A stretch of DNA of 64,000 nucleotides, taken from contig NZ_QKZO01000006.1 in NCBI RefSeq assembly GCF_003254295.1, forward strand, positions 80,819 through 144,818. Reading direction: 5' to 3'. Shown here piece after piece: positions 25,895 through 34,493 of the stretch. Positions within the stretch are counted from its first letter, which is position 1. Each line of letters starts with the position of its first letter. This stretch comes from Rhodobacter capsulatus. Lineage in GTDB: Bacteria > Pseudomonadota > Alphaproteobacteria > Rhodobacterales > Rhodobacteraceae. Below the pieces are notes generated by a model that was not told the origin of the DNA, made no database searches, and saw only the letters and a program-made list of their open reading frames with translations. The position numbers and the translations under genes are program-made.

Positions 25895-27070
25895 TCAATA
25901 CCCGGCCATGCCGAAGGAACGGGGGGCGGCGTCGATCACCACGGCCTGACCGTTGCGGATTTCGGCGACGGCAAGGCCGCGCTCGTTGCTGCCGTCGGGG
26001 CGCAGCCGGAAGATGCCGTTGACGCCGACGAAGCCCGAGGGCTGGGTCAGCGCGGCCCGGCCAAGCGCATCGGGACGGCCCGATTTCACCAGCGCACCGA
26101 TCGCGGCGATGCCGTCATAGGCGAGCCCCGCGATCGGATGCGGCGCGGTGCCGAAGGCGGTCTCGTAACGTTCCTTGAAGCGGCTGTTCAGGTTCGGATC
26201 GGGCAGCGCGAACCAGCCGCCCTGCAGCCCGGGCAGCGCCAGCGTCGCCGAGGGAATGTCCCAGCGCGTCAGGCCGATGAACTTGATCTGACCGGGGTTG
26301 ACGCCGTTGTCGGGCAGCATCTGCGCCAGAAGCGGCAGCGCCCCCGCGGTATCGGCGGTCAGGAAGATCGCGTCGACGCCGCCCGCCTTGACCCGGCCCG
26401 CAATCGTCGGCATCGCCTCGATGATGCCCTGCTGCGAGAACGGATAGGAGGCGATGCCCGCCACCGCCGCGCCGGACCGGGCGACGGCTGATTGCACCGC
26501 GCCCGCGCCGATCGTGCCCGCCGGGGTCTGGTCATGCACGATCAGGATGCTGCGCTTGCCCTGGGCGCTGGCGAATTGGGCCAGCCGGTTCGCGGTATTG
26601 GGGAAGGTCGGCCCGAGCACGAAGACATTGCCGCCCGCGATATCGGTGTTGTTGGAGAACGAGAGCACGCTGACGCCGCGGCTGGCGACGGCGAGGCCCG
26701 CGGCATTGGCGGATTCGGCAAAGACCGGGCCGAGGATGATCTTCGCGCCCTCGTCGACGGCCTTCGTGGCCATCGCCGCCGCCTGTTCGGGGCCTGCGCC
26801 GGTGTTGTAGACGCGCAGGTCGATCTTCACGCCGTTGAGATCGGAGATCGCCAGCTGTGCCGCCTGCTTGAGCGAGGCGGCAAGGGTCTCGTCGCCGGTA
26901 TTGCCCGAGCCCGCGGGCACCAGAAGCGCCACCGGAACGGCAGTCCCGGCCTCGACGCTGGGCCCGTTGCCGGTGCCGGGGACCGGCTGGCAGGCCGCGA
27001 CAAGCAGGGCCGAGACCAGGGTGACGCAGATCAGCAGGGGGTTGCGGGGGGTGCGCAAAGCAGCGAACAT
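25895..27070 (-). CDS. Penicillin-binding-protein activator / LivJ-like lipoprotein
   Basis: 391 residues. An N-terminal signal with lipobox (LLVAAC, Cys at about 27) makes it a lipoprotein. The remainder is a type I periplasmic-binding (Peripla_BP_6) fold, with AAMATKAVDEGAKIILGPVFAESA and IAGLAYDGIAAIGAL. Proteins of this kind next to rsmI and yraN correspond to the C-terminal domain of LpoA, the outer-membrane activator of PBP1a; a branched-chain amino-acid binding role is the alternative. Divergence from rsmI-yraN, as well as murJ downstream, supports the peptidoglycan role. A GGAGG site lies 10 bases before the ATG at 27070. Confidence 0.82.
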   Translation of the reverse strand: MFAALRTPRNPLLICVTLVSALLVAACQPVPGTGNGPSVEAGTAVPVALLVPAGSGNTGDETLAASLKQAAQLAISDLNGVKIDLRVYNTGAGPEQAAAMATKAVDEGAKIILGPVFAESANAAGLAVASRGVSVLSFSNNTDIAGGNVFVLGPTFPNTANRLAQFASAQGKRSILIVHDQTPAGTIGAGAVQSAVARSGAAVAGIASYPFSQQGIIEAMPTIAGRVKAGGVDAIFLTADTAGALPLLAQMLPDNGVNPGQIKFIGLTRWDIPSATLALPGLQGGWFALPDPNLNSRFKERYETAFGTAPHPIAGLAYDGIAAIGALVKSGRPDALGRAALTQPSGFVGVNGIFRLRPDGSNERGLAVAEIRNGQAVVIDAAPRSFGMAGY

Positions 27071-27163
27071 GACAGCGGCCTCCGTTGCGGCGGGGGGAAT
27101 TGGGCGAACCGTAAGCGTTTCGCCGCGTGAAGTAAACTTGACTCGGAAACGGTAGGCGGATCG

Positions 27164-28072
27164 ATGACAGAGCCTGACGATGACCTCGGCCCGCCGGTGA
27201 CGCCGCTCGAGGAATACGGGCCCGCAGGCCGCAAGCCCGCGCCGGGGCTGCATTTCGTCTCGACCCCGATCGGCGCGGCGCGGGACATCACCCTGCGCGG
27301 CCTCGACATCCTGCGCGAGGCCGAGGTGCTCGCGGCCGAAGACACAAGGACGCTGCGCCATCTGATGGACATTCACGGCATCCCGCTGGCCGGTCGGCCG
27401 CTGGTCGCCTATCACGATCACAACGGCGAAGCGGTGCGGCCCCGTCTGCTCGCCGCGCTGGCCGAGGGCAAGGCGGTGGCCTATGCCTCGGAAGCGGGCA
27501 CGCCGCTGGTGGCGGATCCGGGCTTTCAGCTCGGCCGCGCCGCGATCGCCGCGGGTCATCGCGTTTTTGCCGCCCCCGGACCTTCGGCGGTGCTGGCCGC
27601 GCTGACCGTTTCCGGCCTGCCCTCGGACCGGTTCCTGTTTGCGGGCTTCCCGCCGAACACCGCGCAGGCACGGCGCAAGTGGATCGCGGAATTCGCACAG
27701 GTCCCGGCGACGCTTGTTTTCTATGAATCGCCCAAGCGCGTTAAGGAAATGTTAACCGATCTGGCCTCAGAATTAGGGGCTGATCGGGAAGCGGTGCTGT
27801 GCCGCGAACTGACCAAGCGATTCGAGGAGATCCGGCGCGGAACCCTCTCGGATCTGGTGGCAAGCTGCGCCGATACGCCGATCAAGGGCGAGATCGTCGT
27901 TCTGGTCGATCGCTCCCGGGCGCCGCGGTTTGGCCCCGAAGATGTCGAAGCCGCGCTGCGGGATCGTCTGCAGCGCCTGAGCGTGAAAGACGCGGCAGCG
28001 GAAGTGGCCGAGATGCTGGGTCTGCCCCGGCGCGAGGTCTATCAGCGCGCGTTGGCAATGGAGAGGGACTGA
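27164..28072 (+). CDS. rsmI: 16S rRNA (cytidine(1402)-2'-O)-methyltransferase
   Basis: 302 residues of the tetrapyrrole-methylase superfamily. GLHFVSTPIGAARDITLRG opens the domain; AEDTRTLRHLM, YASEAGTPLVADPGF (about 107-121) and APGPSAVLAALTVSGLP (about 136-152) form the SAM and substrate pocket. RsmI adds the 2'-O-methyl group of m4Cm1402 in the ribosomal P site. Its stop overlaps the yraN start by one base (TGATG). Confidence 0.96.
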   Translation: MTEPDDDLGPPVTPLEEYGPAGRKPAPGLHFVSTPIGAARDITLRGLDILREAEVLAAEDTRTLRHLMDIHGIPLAGRPLVAYHDHNGEAVRPRLLAALAEGKAVAYASEAGTPLVADPGFQLGRAAIAAGHRVFAAPGPSAVLAALTVSGLPSDRFLFAGFPPNTAQARRKWIAEFAQVPATLVFYESPKRVKEMLTDLASELGADREAVLCRELTKRFEEIRRGTLSDLVASCADTPIKGEIVVLVDRSRAPRFGPEDVEAALRDRLQRLSVKDAAAEVAEMLGLPRREVYQRALAMERD

Positions 28073-28431
28073 TGGGCGGAGCACTGGCCTATCATGCGGG
28101 ACTTGCGGCCGAACATCAGGTGGCGGCGCTCTATCGACGCGGCGGGGGCCGGATCGCAGCCGAGCGTTGGCGTGGCCGCTACGGCGGCGAGATCGACCTG
28201 ATCGCCCGCGAGGATGACAAGGTGATCTTCATCGAGGTGAAGAAAGCCGACACCCATGCCCGGGCGGTCGAACGGATCAGCCGCAGGCAGCTGGAGCGGA
28301 TCTGCCTCTCGGCCGAGGAATTCGTTGCGGGTGCGCCCGATTGCGCCAATCTCGACATGCGTTTCGACGTCGCCCTCGTCGATGCGGCCGGGCGGATCGA
28401 AATCCTGCAAAACGCCTACATGTTCGACTAG
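28072..28431 (+). CDS. yraN: YraN-family (UPF0102) nuclease-fold protein
   Basis: 119 residues with the conserved UPF0102 core [20 protein letters not shown] (about 39-58). E-I-D and E-V-K are the catalytic-looking residues of the Holliday-junction-resolvase/restriction-endonuclease fold. The precise role is not established in the family. The start overlaps the rsmI stop, as is common for this gene pair. Confidence 0.93.
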   Translation: MGGALAYHAGLAAEHQVAALYRRGGGRIAAERWRGRYGGEIDLIAREDDKVIFIEVKKADTHARAVERISRRQLERICLSAEEFVAGAPDCANLDMRFDVALVDAAGRIEILQNAYMFD

Positions 28432-28487
28432 CGAGATTGCATCGCGGCAGTCCGCAAGGCATCAAGGAGGCAACGAAAGGGGGCGTC

Positions 28488-29432
28488 ATGGCCTTGAGAG
28501 TTGCATTCCAGATGGACCCGATTGCGGCCATCAACATCGACGGCGACAGCACGTTCCGCATTGCGCTCGAGGCGCAGGCGCGCGGTCACGCGCTGTTCTA
28601 TTATACGCCCGACCGGCTGATCTATCGGCAAGGTCGGGTGCTGGCGCGGGGCTGGCCGCTCAGCGTGCGGCGCGAACAGGACAATCATTTCACCCTGGGC
28701 GCCGAGGTCGAAGTCGACCTGGCCGAGATGGATGTGGTCTGGCTGCGGCAGGATCCGCCCTTCGACATGGGCTATATCACCACGACTCATCTGCTCGACC
28801 GCATCCATCCGAGAACGCTGGTCGTCAACGATCCGTTCTGGGTGCGCAATTACCCCGAGAAGCTGCTCGTGCTCGATTTCCCCGACCTGACGCCGCCCAC
28901 GCTGATCGCCCGCGATCTGGCGGTGATTCGCGATTTCAAGGCCGAGCATGGCGACGTCATCCTGAAACCGCTTTACGGCAATGGCGGCGCGGGGGTGTTC
29001 CGGCTTGACCCGAACGACCGCAATCTTGCCTCGCTGCACGAGCTTTTTACCTCGATCAACCGCGAACCGATGATCGTGCAGAAATACGTTCCGGCCGTGG
29101 TCAAGGGCGACAAGCGCATCATTCTGGTCGATGGCGAGCCCGTGGGCGCGATCAACCGCGTGCCGGCCGCGGGCGAGACGCGCTCGAACATGCATGTGGG
29201 CGGCCGCCCCGAGCCCACGCAACTCACGGACCGCGAACGGGAAATCTGCGCCGCCATCGGCCCGACCCTGCGCGAGAAGGGACAGATCTTCGTCGGCATC
29301 GACGTGATCGGCGACTGGCTGACCGAGATCAACGTGACCTCGCCCACCGGGATTCAGGAGCTGGAACGCTTCGACGGCACCAATGTCGCCGAGAAGATCT
29401 GGCAGGTGATCGAGGCGAAGCGGGGTCTGTGA
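28488..29432 (+). CDS. gshB: Glutathione synthetase
   Basis: 314 residues, ATP-grasp ligase joining gamma-glutamylcysteine and glycine. The GshB N-terminus ([20 protein letters not shown]), the ATP-grasp [14 protein letters not shown] (about 164-177) and the metal-binding [12 protein letters not shown] (about 281-292) are present. A GGAGG lies about 20 bases and a GGGGGC about 7 bases upstream of the ATG. It follows yraN at 56 bp and overlaps the next gene by one base. Confidence 0.96.
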   Translation: MALRVAFQMDPIAAINIDGDSTFRIALEAQARGHALFYYTPDRLIYRQGRVLARGWPLSVRREQDNHFTLGAEVEVDLAEMDVVWLRQDPPFDMGYITTTHLLDRIHPRTLVVNDPFWVRNYPEKLLVLDFPDLTPPTLIARDLAVIRDFKAEHGDVILKPLYGNGGAGVFRLDPNDRNLASLHELFTSINREPMIVQKYVPAVVKGDKRIILVDGEPVGAINRVPAAGETRSNMHVGGRPEPTQLTDREREICAAIGPTLREKGQIFVGIDVIGDWLTEINVTSPTGIQELERFDGTNVAEKIWQVIEAKRGL

Positions 29433-30355
29433 TGAGCCTGCGCGCGCGGATGCTGACGCTTGGCCTGCGGCTTTTCACCAAGCCGCGGCTGGCGAAGATG
29501 ACCGATCCGGCCGAGCTGCGCGACGCGATGGAGCGCTTCACCCGCATCGCGCTGCGCCCCGCGCCGGGCAGCGTGGCGATGCCGCTTGATCTTGCCGGGC
29601 GGTCGGCGCTCTCGATCCGGGCGGGTCGCCCGCGCGAGGGCGCGGTGGTGGTGCATTTCCATGGCGGCGTCTTCCTTGCGGGCAGCCCGCAGACACATCT
29701 GCCGATGCTGTCGCGGCTGGCGAAACTGGCCGGGGTCATGGTGATCGCCCCCAGCTACAGCCTGGCGCCCGAGCACCCGTTTCCGGCCGCGCTGCGGGAT
29801 GCCGAAGCCGCCTGGGAGGCGCTTTTGGTGCAGGGATACCAGCCTGAAAACATGGTGCTTTCGGGCGACAGCGCCGGGGCCGCGCTGGCCTTTGCGCTGC
29901 TGTCCAAGCTTTGCGCGAGGGGCACGCCGCCCGCCGCGGCCTTTGCCTTTTCGCCCTGGTTCGACCTGACGGGGGCCTCGCCCTCGGTACACGAAAACGC
30001 CGCCTCCGACCCGATGCTGGCCGGGCATCGTCTGCCGGAAGCGGCGCAATTCTACCTGCAGGGCCATCCCGCCGACGACCCCGAGGCCTCGCCGATCTTT
30101 GCCGCCTTCCCGGGCTGTCCGCCGGTGCTGCTGCAGACCTCCGAGACCGAAATCCTGAGCGATGACGCGCTGCGGATGGAGGAAAAGCTGCGCCGGGCCG
30201 GGGCCGAGGTGATGGTGCAGCTTTGGCCCGGCGTGCCGCATGCCTGGCAGATGCTGGACGGGCTGATCCCCGAGGCGCGGGACGCCCTGCGCGATGCCGC
30301 CCGCTTCGTCACCCGCGCCCTTACCGCGCCGCCGCAAAGGTCAGACGGTAGCTGA
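29432..30355 (+). CDS. Alpha/beta hydrolase, hormone-sensitive-lipase family
   Basis: 307 residues. The oxyanion-hole motif is HFHGGVFLAGS, the nucleophile elbow is SGDSAGAA (family GDSAG), the acid lies in SETEILSDDA, and the His is in GVPHAW. These are carboxylesterases of bacterial family IV (HSL) acting on short- to medium-chain esters. There is no signal peptide, so it is probably cytosolic. It overlaps the gshB stop by one base; its 3' end overlaps the convergent ComM gene by 35 bp. The substrate is unknown. Confidence 0.9.
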   Translation: MSLRARMLTLGLRLFTKPRLAKMTDPAELRDAMERFTRIALRPAPGSVAMPLDLAGRSALSIRAGRPREGAVVVHFHGGVFLAGSPQTHLPMLSRLAKLAGVMVIAPSYSLAPEHPFPAALRDAEAAWEALLVQGYQPENMVLSGDSAGAALAFALLSKLCARGTPPAAAFAFSPWFDLTGASPSVHENAASDPMLAGHRLPEAAQFYLQGHPADDPEASPIFAAFPGCPPVLLQTSETEILSDDALRMEEKLRRAGAEVMVQLWPGVPHAWQMLDGLIPEARDALRDAARFVTRALTAPPQRSDGS

Positions 30356-31835
30356 CCGCTTCGGCCAGATGCGGCGCGCGGACCAGATCCGATCCGTCCA
30401 GATCGGCCACCGTCCGCGCCGTGCGCAAGACGCGATGATAGCCGCGCGCGGTCAGCCCGAAGCGGGCCGCGACCTTGCCAAGCAGGTCACGCCCCTCGGC
30501 ATCCGGCGCGGCGATCTCGTCCAGCACCACGCCCTCGGCCTCGGCATTCACCCGGATCTGCGGATGCGCGGCAAAGCGGCGGGTCTGGATCTCGCGCGCC
30601 GCCGCCACCCGCGCCGCCACCGCAGCAGAACTGTCGCCCGCCGCGGGCAGATCCAGCTCGCGCCAATCGACCGCGGGCACCTCGATGCGCAGATCGAAGC
30701 GGTCCATCAGCGGCCCGGAAATCCGGCCCAGATACTCGGCGCCGCATTGCGGCACCCGCGAACAGGCCCGCGCCGGATCGCCCAGATAGCCGCAGCGACA
30801 GGGGTTGGCCGCCGCCACCAGCAGAAACCGGCAGGGGTAGCGCACATGTGCATTCGCCCGGGCCACGACGACCTCGCCGGTTTCGATCGGCTGGCGCAGG
30901 GTTTCCAGCACCGGGCGGGGAAATTCCGGAAATTCGTCCAGAAACAGCACGCCGTTATGGGCGAGGCTCACTTCGCCCGGCCTTGCGCCGCGCCCGCCGC
31001 CGATCATCGCCGCCATCGAGGCCGTGTGATGCGGTTCGCGAAACGGCCGCGCGCGGGAAATGCCGCCTTCGGACAAAAGCCCCGAGAGCGAATGCACCAT
31101 CGAGGTTTCAAGAGCTTCCAGCGCCGACAAGGGCGGCAGGATGCCGGGCAGCCGCGCCGCCAGCATCGACTTGCCCGAGCCGGGCGGCCCCGCCATGAAC
31201 AGATGATGCCGCCCGGCGGCGGCGATCTCCAGCGCCCGTTTCGCCCGTTCCTGCCCCTTGACGTCACGCAGATCGCGGGTGGCGGGCGGCGTGTCCACCT
31301 CGCCCGGGCGCGCGGGGGCCAGCGGCTGTTGCCCGGTCAGATGGCGAAGCGCCTCGGTCAGGGTTGCAGGGGCGAAAACCTGCGTCGCACCGACCCAGGC
31401 GGCCTCGGCGCCGCAGGGTCTGGGGCACATCAGCGCGCAATCCTCGGCCGCCGCCGCCATCGCCGCGGGCAGCGCGCCGACCACCGACACGATCCGGCCA
31501 TCCAGCGCCAGTTCCCCGATCGAGACGAGGGTTTCCACCTCTTCTTTCGGCACGATCTCGATCGCGGCCAAAAGCGCAATCGCGATCGGCAGGTCGAAAT
31601 GCGAGCCCTCCTTGGGCAGATCGGCGGGCGACAGATTGACCGTGATCCGCCGCATCGGCAGCGCGATCGAGAGCGCCGCCAGCGCCGCGCGCACCCGGTC
31701 GCGGGCCTCGGACACCGCCTTGTCGGGCAGGCCGACGATGGAAAACGACGGCATCCCGGCGGCAAGGGCGCATTGCACCTCGACGATGCGCGCCTCGACG
31801 CCTTCGAAAGCCACCGTATAAGTTCTTGCCACCAT
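30321..31835 (-). CDS. ComM/YifB-family Mg-chelatase-like AAA+ ATPase
   Basis: 504 residues. The order is an N-terminal Lon-protease-like domain (ARTYTVAFEGVEARIVEVQ), a Mg-chelatase ChlI AAA+ domain with Walker A GPPGSGKS (about 213-220) and Walker B VLFLDEFPEF, and the C-terminal Mg_chelatase_C domain with the CxxCxxC-like cluster (CRFLLVAAANPCRCGYLG). ComM is a hexameric helicase that promotes branch migration during natural transformation in Vibrio and Haemophilus. ATG at 31835 is preferred over the in-frame ATG at 31841 for spacing. The presence of ComM fits competence, but no other com genes are visible here. Confidence 0.92.
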   Translation of the reverse strand: MVARTYTVAFEGVEARIVEVQCALAAGMPSFSIVGLPDKAVSEARDRVRAALAALSIALPMRRITVNLSPADLPKEGSHFDLPIAIALLAAIEIVPKEEVETLVSIGELALDGRIVSVVGALPAAMAAAAEDCALMCPRPCGAEAAWVGATQVFAPATLTEALRHLTGQQPLAPARPGEVDTPPATRDLRDVKGQERAKRALEIAAAGRHHLFMAGPPGSGKSMLAARLPGILPPLSALEALETSMVHSLSGLLSEGGISRARPFREPHHTASMAAMIGGGRGARPGEVSLAHNGVLFLDEFPEFPRPVLETLRQPIETGEVVVARANAHVRYPCRFLLVAAANPCRCGYLGDPARACSRVPQCGAEYLGRISGPLMDRFDLRIEVPAVDWRELDLPAAGDSSAAVAARVAAAREIQTRRFAAHPQIRVNAEAEGVVLDEIAAPDAEGRDLLGKVAARFGLTARGYHRVLRTARTVADLDGSDLVRAPHLAEAVSYRLTFAAAR

Positions 31836-31892
31836 GCCCATTCTCCGCCCGGCTGCACAGTAGCCTAGATCCGGGCGGGATGGGTTAACGGA

Positions 31893-32579
31893 TCACTGGG
31901 CCCCGGGCCAGGGCCGGGTCGGCCAGTCGCGCTTGTAAAACGGCTGGTCGGGGCCTTCGGACAGGCCCTCGGCCCGCCAGGCGCGGAAATCGGCATCGGC
32001 GAGCCAGGTCGCCACATAGTCCGCGGCCTGAGCCCCGACGAGCAGGTTGTAGCCCGCGATCCGCGCCGCCACCGGGGCGAAGAAGGCATCGGCCAGCGAC
32101 CAGCGCCCGAAAAGCCACGGCCCCCCGGCGCCAAACCGGCCCCGCGCCAGCGACCAGAGCGACTCGATCCGCGCCAGATCGGCCAGAACCGCTTCGGGGG
32201 GCTCGCAGGTCTCGTAACTGACCCGCAGGTTCATCGGGCAATGGCTGCGCAGCGCGCCGAAGCCCGCATGCATTTCCGAGGCCAGCCAGCGCGCCATCGC
32301 GCGGGCGTCGGCATCCTCGGGCCACAGCCCGGCCTCGGGGTGCCGCTCGGCGATCGTCTCGGCAATCGCCAGCGTCTCGCCGATCACCAGACCCGAGGGC
32401 AGCCGCAGCGCAGGCGCCAGAACCGCAGGCGCGAATTCCGACAAAAGCCGTTTGAAATCATCGCTGTAAAGCCGCCCCGAGACGGTCTTCACCGGCACGC
32501 CGGCTTTCGCGAACACCAGCCAGCCGCGCAGCGACCAGCTGGAATAGGACCGATCCCCGATCGCAAGTTCATACCCCAT
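31893..32579 (-). CDS. Glutathione S-transferase family protein
   Basis: 228 residues. The thioredoxin-like N-terminus reads LAIGDRSYSSWSLRGWLVF, characteristic of the GST group with Ser in SSWS as the likely glutathione-activating residue (zeta/maleylacetoacetate-isomerase-like and related). The C-terminal helical domain contains GRWSLADAFFAPVAAR. GGGAGG precedes the ATG at 32579. It lies 57 bp downstream of ComM's start side and is divergent from rpoH. The substrate is unknown. Confidence 0.9.
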   Translation of the reverse strand: MGYELAIGDRSYSSWSLRGWLVFAKAGVPVKTVSGRLYSDDFKRLLSEFAPAVLAPALRLPSGLVIGETLAIAETIAERHPEAGLWPEDADARAMARWLASEMHAGFGALRSHCPMNLRVSYETCEPPEAVLADLARIESLWSLARGRFGAGGPWLFGRWSLADAFFAPVAARIAGYNLLVGAQAADYVATWLADADFRAWRAEGLSEGPDQPFYKRDWPTRPWPGAQ

Positions 32580-32757
32580 TCCGACCTCCCTTTTGCGCCG
32601 GAATGCTAGTCCGCGGCGGCTCTTGTGCAATGGTTAATCCTGCACAGTGATTTTTTTGTGATGCACCGTGCAACTTGGAGACATTCCAGATCGTTTCTGT
32701 CAGTGTAGGTGCAGTGAGCACGCCTAACAGCGGGTTGGGAGACCCGGGGAGACTGAC

Positions 32758-33636
32758 ATGGCACTCGATGGAATGACCGACGACACGCTTCCGCGGCAAG
32801 CTATGCGGGCGGAATATCTGGACGCCGAGACCGAGGCCGCGCTGGCCCGTGCCTGGCGCGATCACCGCGACGAGGCGGCCCTGCACCGCCTTGTCAGCGC
32901 CTATATGCGGTTGGCGATTTCGATGGCCTCGAAATTCCGCCGCTACGGGGCGCCGATGAACGACCTTATCCAAGAGGCGTCGCTGGGCCTGATGAAAGCC
33001 GCCGACAAGTTCGACCCCGATCGCGGCGTGCGGTTTTCGACCTATGCGGTCTGGTGGATCAAGGCCTCGATCCAGGAATTCGTGATGCGCAACTGGTCGA
33101 TGGTGCGCACGGGGTCGACCTCGTCGCAAAAGGCGCTGTTCTTCAATCTCAAGCGCGTTCAGGCGCAGATCCAGCGCGAGGCCGAGGCCGAGGGGGTGGT
33201 TCTGGACAGCGCGCAGCTGCGCCAAAAGGTGGCGATCTCGATCGGCGTTTCCATGGCCGATGTCGAGATGATGGAGGGGCGGCTTTCGGGGTCTGACCTG
33301 TCGCTGAATGCGCCGCAATCTTCCGACGAGGACGGCCGCGAATGGGTCGATACGCTGGAGGACGAGGGCGGCAGCCCCGAGGCGCGCGTGACCGAGGCGC
33401 ATGACGGCGCGAAGATGCGCGACTGGCTGGGTCAGGCGATGGGGCAGCTGTCGGCGCGCGAACGCTATATCGTGTCGCAACGCCGCCTGATCGACGAGCC
33501 GCGGACGCTGGAAAGCCTGGGCGAGGAATTGGGCCTGTCGAAGGAACGGATCCGGCAGCTCGAGGCGCAGGCCTTCGGCAAGATGCGCAAATCGCTGGAA
33601 AGCCGCTCGGAAGAGGTGATAGGCTTCTTCGCATGA
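32758..33636 (+). CDS. rpoH: RNA polymerase sigma-32 factor, RpoHII-like
   Basis: 292 residues. Region 2 carries MRLAISMASKFRRYGAPMNDLIQEASLGL and RFSTYAVWWIKASIQEFVMRN (each only its core is quoted), the RpoH box is SSQKALFFNLKR (about 122-133), and region 4 ends with TLESLGEELGLSKERIRQLE. It resembles the second rhodobacterial RpoH (RpoHII), which in R. sphaeroides acts in singlet-oxygen and oxidative-stress responses, more than the heat-shock RpoHI. That sub-assignment is from memory of family sequences. The upstream 178 bp contain an unusual A/T-rich run (GATTTTTTTGTGATG). It overlaps the next gene in ATGA. Confidence 0.88.
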   Translation: MALDGMTDDTLPRQAMRAEYLDAETEAALARAWRDHRDEAALHRLVSAYMRLAISMASKFRRYGAPMNDLIQEASLGLMKAADKFDPDRGVRFSTYAVWWIKASIQEFVMRNWSMVRTGSTSSQKALFFNLKRVQAQIQREAEAEGVVLDSAQLRQKVAISIGVSMADVEMMEGRLSGSDLSLNAPQSSDEDGREWVDTLEDEGGSPEARVTEAHDGAKMRDWLGQAMGQLSARERYIVSQRRLIDEPRTLESLGEELGLSKERIRQLEAQAFGKMRKSLESRSEEVIGFFA

Positions 33637-34442
33637 GGATTTCCGCCGTTCTTGTTGCCCTGTCGCTGGCGGCTCCGGTCGCGGCCGACGAAATCTCGGC
33701 CGCCGACCTGCCCGCACGGATCATCGCCGCCGCGCCGCAAATCGCAGTTCTGGGCGAGGTGCATGACAATGCCGCGCATCACCTTGCCCAAGCCGCCGCG
33801 GTGGCGGCCTTGCAGCCCAAGGCGCTGGTCTTCGAAATGCTCGACCCGGCTCAGGCGGCGAAGGTGACCCCCGATCTGATCGCCACGCCCGACAAGCTGG
33901 CCGAGGTTCTGGGCTGGGAAGCGTCCGGCTGGCCAGATTTCGCGATCTATGCACCGATCTTTGCCGCCACCCCCACGGCGCGGATCTATGGCGCCGCCCT
34001 GCCCCGCGATCAGGTGCGCCGCGCGATGAAGGAACCCCTGGCGCAGGTCTTCCCCGAGGCGGCGCGGTTCGGCATCGACGCCCCCTATCCCGCGGAACTG
34101 CAGGCGCGGCTGGAAGCCGAGACCCAGGCCGATCACTGCAACGCCCTGCCGGTCGAGATGCTGCCCGGAATGGTGGCGGCGCAGCGGCTGCGCGATGGCG
34201 CCTTTGCGCAGACGACCCTGCAAGCGCTGGCGGACACGGGCGGGCCGGTGGCGGTGATCACCGGCTCGGGTCATGCGCGGGCCGACCGCGCCGTGCCTGC
34301 GCTGATCGCAAAAGCCGAGCCGGGGGTGAAACTGCTGTCGCTGGGTCAGCTGGAACGCCCGGCCGCGGGCGATCAGCCCTTCGATCTGTGGATCGTCACC
34401 GATCCCGCGCCCCGCGAAGACCCCTGCAAGGCCTTCCAGTAA
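33633..34442 (+). CDS. ChaN-like haem-binding/uptake-type exported protein
   Basis: 269 residues with a signal peptide (about 1-18, ending PVAA). The core AVLGEVHDNAAHH and LVFEMLDP, with a late TGSGHARADRAVPALI, match the ChaN/haem-binding-uptake (DUF399, EreA/ChaN-like) fold with its conserved His and Glu residues. Family members bind haem or act as metal-dependent hydrolases in the envelope. There is no lipobox, so the product is probably soluble and periplasmic. It overlaps rpoH by four bases, placing it under the same stress promoter; a haem or iron link to oxidative stress is inference. Confidence 0.82.
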   Translation: MRISAVLVALSLAAPVAADEISAADLPARIIAAAPQIAVLGEVHDNAAHHLAQAAAVAALQPKALVFEMLDPAQAAKVTPDLIATPDKLAEVLGWEASGWPDFAIYAPIFAATPTARIYGAALPRDQVRRAMKEPLAQVFPEAARFGIDAPYPAELQARLEAETQADHCNALPVEMLPGMVAAQRLRDGAFAQTTLQALADTGGPVAVITGSGHARADRAVPALIAKAEPGVKLLSLGQLERPAAGDQPFDLWIVTDPAPREDPCKAFQ

Positions 34443-34493
34443 CTTGCGCGATGGGCCCTGCCGCCCTACAGCTTGGCAAAACCGGAGGGGCGC

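Noticed and set aside
23153-26491. Long plus-strand open frame opposite glnD and the lipoprotein gene
   Set aside because: It crosses two convincing minus-strand genes and their gap, and its composition is that of a shadow frame.
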